Assembly (NCBI GenBank): GCA_023014335.1
Contig: JAECYW010000030.1
Coordinates: 62,001-126,000 of the forward strand
Direction: 5' to 3'
DNA length: 64,000 bases
From: Galerina marginata
Lineage: Eukaryota; Basidiomycota; Agaricomycetes; Agaricales; Galerinaceae
Below, in pieces: positions 59,330 through 64,000 of the stretch. Made by a program: the position numbers and the translations under genes. The notes below the pieces were generated by a model. The model made no database searches, was not told where the DNA came from, and saw nothing but the letters and a program-made list of their open reading frames with translations. The stretch's first letter is position 1. The number at the start of each line of letters is the position of its first letter.

Positions 59330-60267
59330 ATGATCCTGACTTGTTATTACTGCAACAAATCCTTGCCTAAGGACCAGCTGAAACGCTGTGCGCGATGCCT
59401 GTAAGCACCTCACTTTGCGATCTCTTACGCGACGTCCGCTAACTGGAGTAATTCCCATGTTCAGACTGGTGACATACTGCGTACGTTTTCCTGAATCTGA
59501 ACCTCCGAACTGTGTGCTTATTGAGAAAACTTAGTCCAAGGAATGTCAGGCCAAGTCTTGGAAAGCGAGTCACAAGTTCAACTGCAATATTCATCCGTTC
59601 AATGCCTCACCAAGTAAACCTGGTGAAGTGGCTTCCAAAGATGAACGACCGGCTAAGCATTCCCCGGAATGGATCGAACGTGAACTGGATCGATCATTAT
59701 CTCGCTGGCTGGAGCTCTGGCGTTCTTGTTTTTGTACATGGACGAGGGTTGCGCTTAATCTAGCGAATCATCCACCTGACAGGGTCATGACGCATTGGTA
59801 CGAAATTACATTTTCGCCTTTAATTTAAGCGCAGAACTCATTTTTTTGCCTAGCATGCGACTTGTCGTCCAGCCTCGCGAATCTGAACGTGATCACGCCA
59901 AAGACTATCAGGTCCGTCGAACACCCTCCACAAATTTGCGTTTCCCTGACCTCTTCCGCAGATCGTTAACGCGGCGGTTGTCACCATAGCCAGCATTGAG
60001 GCGAAATTTCCCGAACTCGATGTGCACATCGACCCGAGTGACTTCACTCGCTTTCGATTCGTAGTCGTCCTGCAAATTGAAGGTGAGGTGAGGAGGGTTC
60101 GCTTAGTCCAGTGGAACGATCTCAATGCCGAGAAATGGCGGGAGATGAGCAAGGAGAGCAGTGCCGAGCTCGCATCTGACTGGGTGCATCTTCTAATGTT
60201 TGCCGTAGAAAATATGAGTCCTCAAGAGGTGGAAGCGATGGCTGGAAGGAAGAAAAGAGTCTTATGA
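59330..60267 (+). CDS. MYND-type zinc-finger protein, copy B
   Basis: Five exons: 59330-59400, 59465-59480, 59535-59797, 59854-59911 and 59962-60267, 237 residues. Exon lengths 1-4 equal those of copy A, including the 16-nt micro-exon; exon 5 is one codon longer (end KKRVL). All eight zinc ligands are kept (Cys5 to Cys46). Substitutions between copies are a mix of synonymous and amino-acid changes; the finger itself differs by one residue (Glu15 to Asp), while the helix after residue 90 and the last 20 residues vary more. Introns differ in length (54, 56 and 50 nt for introns 2, 3 and 4, against 55, 49 and 48 in copy A), confirming the splice sites. Both copies look functional and under protein-level constraint. 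Confidence 0.88.
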
Positions 60268-60410
60268 CGCTCTATGTGATGGTGAGTAACTCGTTATAAT
60301 CCTAAACGAATACTTCGCATATCGGTTATTTAAGATTACAAAACGCGGACCATATAACTAGCATACAATTCGGTATTTACTTAGCAGAACAATCAGGGTG
60401 GAACATACGG

Positions 60411-60855
60411 AACAGTATCCTCTTGGACTTCACAATTTCAATGGTCTCGTCTTTTCTTGCGTCCCTTCATTTTATTGACAGACTGCTTCTGAGCCCTTCC
60501 CATAAGGTTGAGTTTCAAAAAGATTCGTCCTTCCATGTCTCTTCGATGGAAAGAATTGTCCCGGGCGTGTTCTCACCCACTCCGAATCGCTACAGCCCAG
60601 TCCTGTTTAGTTCTTTACCTCAAAAATACCGCAATATTTTCCGAGTACACCGAAAACGGGATTGAAAAGGGAGCCCATACTCATTGGTCTTCAAAACGGA
60701 ATGAGGACTGGGACTCGTAGCACTTCGCGCTTTCCCAGAACATCAGGTATCATTTAACGTACAACAAATCGTATCCTCCTCCTGTTGCACTACGCTAAGT
60801 GTACACAAGGTGTTGAGGCAGCTGAGAAACAGCTATCAGTTCAACCCCGTCGAAA
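60411..60855. other. No gene recognised
   Basis: Short plus-strand ORFs at 60423-60720 overlap in two frames and have no motif. Confidence 0.3.
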
Positions 60856-61449
60856 TCATTCTGCGAATCTCACCATCGTCCATGTAAGATTTCCTGTGCC
60901 ATCTTCATATTCAGAGGCAATTCGACCAAAGTTTATCCAGGTTTCTATGCTCGATCCATACCGAAATGCGCCATCGACACCATAGAACGAGTTACCAAAA
61001 ATTCCTCGCAAGACTTCCAGTACTGTTTTGGTTTTGTCGACAAAATGAGCTCTTCTCGATTCGCCGTAATGAGAAGTCCCATTTGGGCTCGAGTGAGCTG
61101 GCATGATAAGAGTCAAAACGCAGTGGCCTTCGTTCACTGGGATAAGTCATTTCAGTGGCCGATACACCTAGAGCCCAAAAAATACCTTACATATGTATAC
61201 AGTCTCGCCCGCTTTGAAAGTTTCCCCGACAGTAAGAGACATGTCGAGCCGCCTGCCAAAGTTTTGGTCCGGGGCCGACGACGTTGTAACGAAAACCGAT
61301 TTATCTGTCGTGCCGGGGGGACTGTACCATCCTTCGACTTGTGCCATCAATTCATTGAGAGTTATCGTTGTGTCGGCGTTGTAGGGTACTTCACCGCCTG
61401 GAATAACCGCGTTGGTGTGCGCGAATGCGAATGTGAGAGGGATGCTCAT
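60856..61449 (-). CDS. Two-exon protein of unknown function
   Basis: Exon 1 is 61449-61191, then a 54-nt intron (GTAAGG..CAG), then exon 2 is 61136-60856; 179 residues. The sequence looks like a beta-rich soluble or secreted protein: DTTITLNELMAQVEGWY, SVFVTTSSAPDQNFGRR, LSLTVGE-type strand (MSLTVGETFKAGETVYI), NEGHCVLTLIMPAHSS, ending with WINFGRIASEYEDGTGNLTW. Start 61449 is chosen because its frame is clean. Upstream, an exon-like stretch at 61513-61570 (MYCALNPSQLQGPRISLAE) has a good GTAAGT donor and could join at an alternative acceptor at 61396 (RGEVPYNAD). I recognise no family. Confidence 0.5.
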
Positions 61450-62430
61450 GACGGTGCTTAAAACACGGTTAAGTCAGTATGCATTTTCGTAAATTAAGGA
61501 TGACTTACGTTCAGCTAGCGAAATTCGTGGGCCTTGGAGCTGCGAGGGGTTCAACGCGCAATACATGTCGTCTTCGTTGCCTCCAATTTAAAAAATGCAG
61601 GTGAATTGACTTCTTTCGAGAAGGTCAAATTGCGGAGACAAACAAAGTCGATGTCAAAGCTAAATTTGGCAAACGATTCAGCTGATAAGCACAGGTCGGC
61701 ATTACGGTTGTTCCGGAATTATTGAGCTTTGAGGTTTCTAGAACAGGCAGAAAACAGCAAGCTTCAGGATTCGTTGAGTCGATGCATTGATAGAGTCGAT
61801 ATTTTTCTTGGAAATAGGCCCGACATTGTCTAACATTAGCTGTCGGAATTTTCATTTTGCCGGACTTGAGATGGGACGCATATATTGCTGGAACCATATC
61901 ATTGGACCCCAAATCCCAAAATGAGGGGGGTCATTGATACCCTGGGCTTACCATCAATTTACACTCTCCGACCGCACTGGAAAGCCAAGAGAAATCCGTC
62001 TGCCACTTGATCATGATCGATAATTTCAAGATAGCCAATTATGTAGCTGCTCCACTTCTTTGACCTCAGCTGTCCACCGTCCGGCATTTCTTCGCGCATC
62101 GCAACTAACCACGCTATCCATTATTTCTAAATGATTCACTCGTCCTTCTGTCAAAATTAATGATTGACATCGGGCATTGACGCATTGGGGTCACCCGACC
62201 ACTGCTTCGTGGTACTTGATTTTCCATGATTGTCTGATCGACGAGATCAAATCAATCACAACTCTTGGATCGACTTGAAGAATGTTAAGATAAGAAGGAC
62301 ATTCATATTGGAGGAGATACTACGTCGCCGAAGGGCTATGTTGGCGTTCTTGCGGTGGTTAACATGAGAATTTCCAAACATGAAAGTTTCTATGCAAGAA
62401 CATCCAATCAACATGTGGCTCAGTCGAACA
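61450..62430. other. Possible upstream exons of the unknown gene; otherwise empty
   Basis: On the minus strand, 61560-61720 is open and protein-like (FSFDIDFVCLRNLTFSKEV, FFKLEATKT) but shifts frame before the 61513 donor, so the gene may be longer and broken. 61920-62430 shows nothing. Confidence 0.35.
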
Positions 62431-62437
62431 TATAAAA
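62431..62437 (+). promoter_or_regulatory. TATA box of the Gly-Thr repeat gene
   Basis: TATAAAA, 73 bp before the proposed ATG at 62504. Confidence 0.55.
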
Positions 62438-62503
62438 TGCGTATTCAACCCGTGGCACGATACTAGGCACAGCTGTTAGCCTTCTTCATTGATACTGTTC
62501 ACA

Positions 62504-64000
62504 ATGACTGGTTTCTGTAAATCCCATCCTTCACCGGACTGGCCGTTTGAGCTAACTTGCTTTGCGCATAGCTGGTCCACAATACATAGTTTCGGGAAAG
62601 CCAGTGCTTGATCTGTCGTTGAGTAATTTACCATCAGGTACACGGTTGTTCATTCATCTTTGTTACCTTGCTCATGACATGCCGTAGTAATCTCGTGGGT
62701 TATAAACGGGGGGAAAAATCAGCAGGTGCGCCGTCCTACTCACCTTCCCGATGATTATTCTTCTCAATCATTGAACGCAGTGGCTTCTTCACGAAGATGG
62801 CGATGGTGGCGTCGCATTAATGTCTTTTCACAACAAGACCTATGTGGCGCCAGTAAGCGCTACACTCGATAGTCGCGTTACTGCTGTAGCCGCTCCATAT
62901 TTTTGGAAGATCACTAAAGACAACGGTGCTTACAAGTGAGCGATCTCATTCCTCGATGAAATCCAGCTGTTTGAACGAAACTATTGAAAGACTTGCAGTT
63001 CCGAAATCTGATTTGTTCCTCTCCATAACCAACTCCCTCGCCAGCTTGCGTCCTTCCACCGATGCAGCGACTCGACTTTTCATTCTCAGCAATACGCCTG
63101 AGAATCGGGAAAGTATTAAGCAAGGGAAAATTCCGCCCAGCGAGCCCATAGTCACCCCTCCTACCCAGGTGACAACGAGTCCTCCTACTCAAGTGACAAC
63201 GACTGGCGGTAAGCCATCGCTTATATTACTTTACGTTGACGGGGAGTCGACTTACGACGATATTACCACTTGTAGGCCCAACATTCAATATTACGATTAA
63301 CGATCTGTCTGGGTCAGGAAATGTCGCTGGGATAATTAAGGATTTGCAAGATTTCCTGTGAGCATATATGACCTTTCCGCGATCGTTCGCCTTAGCTGAC
63401 GCGTAGACATTTCAAATTTTCAACAGTAAAACCGACGGCGTCAAGAATTTGGTACTATACTTAGGGTGTCCACCGGTAAGTTGGCTTCGTTCTGGCGCAT
63501 TCAGATCGTTTAAAACCTTAACAGGGAACTGGAACTGGCACCGGCACCGGCACTGGCACCGGAACTGGAACTGGCACAGACACTGGCACTAGTACCGGAA
63601 CCGGAACTGGAACTGGAACTGGAACTGGAATTGGTACTGGAACTGGTACCGGCACTGGAACCGGAACTGGAACTGGAACCGGCACCGACACTGGTACTGG
63701 AACCGGAACCGGTACCGGGACTGGTACCGGAATTGGCACTGGCACTGGCACGGACACGGGCACCGGGACTGGAACTGGAACCGACACGGGGACGGGGACA
63801 GGGACAGGGACAGGAACGGGAACGGGAACGGGAACTGGTGGTAACACTGGCGAAGGTTCAACCGGCACTGGTGTCGACGTTGGTACAGGAACTGGGACTG
63901 GCACAGATGAAAATTCGAGTACGGGCACTGGTACTAACAACGGTGGTGATGTGGGCACAGGAACTGGCACAGGCACAGATACTGGAACTGGCACTGGCAC
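62504..64000 (+). CDS. Beta-trefoil-like protein with long Gly-Thr repeat tail, 3' end outside window
   Basis: Exon 1 is only 7 nt (ATGACTG, 62504-62510); exon 2 starts at 62572 and reads [18 protein letters not shown], like the first strand of a ricin-B (beta-trefoil) lectin repeat. 62781-62935 continues the fold ([19 protein letters not shown], then [15 protein letters not shown]), and 62967-63209 gives [16 protein letters not shown] and a [17 protein letters not shown] linker. Later exons 63276-63357 ([19 protein letters not shown]), 63427-63475 and 63525 onward are cleanly spliced (introns 66, 69 and 49 nt). The last exon encodes (Gly-Thr)n for at least 158 residues. The joins before 62781 and at 62936-62966 (only 31 nt) do not resolve, so a frameshift or missed exon is possible. 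No signal peptide is seen. A cytosolic lectin-like protein or surface adhesin is inferred. Confidence 0.6.
63525..64000 (+). repeat. In-frame hexanucleotide array encoding Gly-Thr
   Basis: GGNACN units (GGAACT, GGCACC, GGTACC and others) repeated with an exact 6-bp period. Third positions vary freely while Gly-Thr is kept, with occasional Asp, Ser, Ile and Asn, and two non-repeat islands ([15 protein letters not shown] and [15 protein letters not shown]). The array continues past the window end. Confidence 0.92.

Larger units (their letters stand above)
59090..60410. repeat. Segmental duplication copy B (MYND gene unit)
   Basis: Partner of 18340-19690, in the same orientation. The 5' edge has a deletion relative to copy A in the open stretch before the promoter; the 3' edge ends near CATATAACTAGCATAC. 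Confidence 0.85.

Noticed and set aside
63518..64000. 160-codon minus-strand ORF of Pro-Val repeats
   Set aside because: Antisense of the Gly-Thr array. A 6-bp repeat is open in several frames, and splicing and the variable third positions support the plus strand.

Overview
The window looks like nuclear DNA of a filamentous basidiomycete, most likely an Agaricomycete. The reasons are many very short introns (mostly 41-75 nt, GT...AG, often with a TAAC or TGAC branch-like motif), one 16-nt micro-exon, and several protein families I associate with mushrooms: MYND zinc fingers, seven-helix integral membrane proteins, kinase-like proteins with a C4HC3-like finger, and an HRCPGY-type linker. No rRNA, tRNA, CRISPR, IS element or bacterial operon was seen. 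All exon structures below were read by eye from splice motifs, frame and family resemblance, without transcripts.

Layout. At 0-2.4 kb a DUF676/LPL1-type lipase (minus strand, cut by the window edge) and an aminoglycoside-phosphotransferase-fold kinase (plus strand) share a 174-bp divergent promoter. At 4.2-6.4 kb there is one copy of an old diverged repeat whose partner lies at 26.4-29.7 kb. At 7.6-9.4 kb is an intact multi-spanning membrane protein, and at 12.1-12.5 kb a small intact unknown gene. From 12.7 kb on, the window alternates between five large GC-rich composite repeat clusters (12.7-17.2, 23.3-26.4, 31.0-36.1, 42.6-45.6, 52.1-55.6 kb) and gene islands of roughly 4-7 kb. Each cluster is built from recognisable left ends, (CCGCAC)n- and (CCAGCA)n-rich middles and right ends, and several are internally duplicated. 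The many long ORFs inside them look like by-products of GC-rich repeats.

Gene islands. 17.2-23.3 kb carries MYND finger gene copy A and a calcineurin-A homologue in which most catalytic residues are replaced. 26.4-31.0 kb carries the second old repeat copy and a gene fragment that ends in the same C-terminal tail as the calcineurin homologue. 36.1-42.6 kb carries a large two-helix membrane glycoprotein. 45.6-52.0 kb carries a short helical protein directly upstream of a 14-exon pseudokinase / zinc-finger / C-terminal-domain fusion. 55.6-64.0 kb carries an ORF broken by one stop, a seven-helix membrane protein, MYND copy B, an unknown two-exon gene, and the start of a beta-trefoil protein with a long Gly-Thr repeat tail that runs off the window.

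The most unusual object is the calcineurin-A homologue at 20947-23227. It keeps an open 11-exon frame but has lost several metal-binding and catalytic residues and the calcineurin-B-binding helix, while keeping a calmodulin-binding segment that has been duplicated as an exon. It reads as a candidate calmodulin-binding pseudophosphatase. The genes otherwise do not form an evident pathway. The common thread is signalling or recognition proteins (pseudophosphatase, pseudokinase, MYND, membrane receptors, lectin-like) set among repeats.
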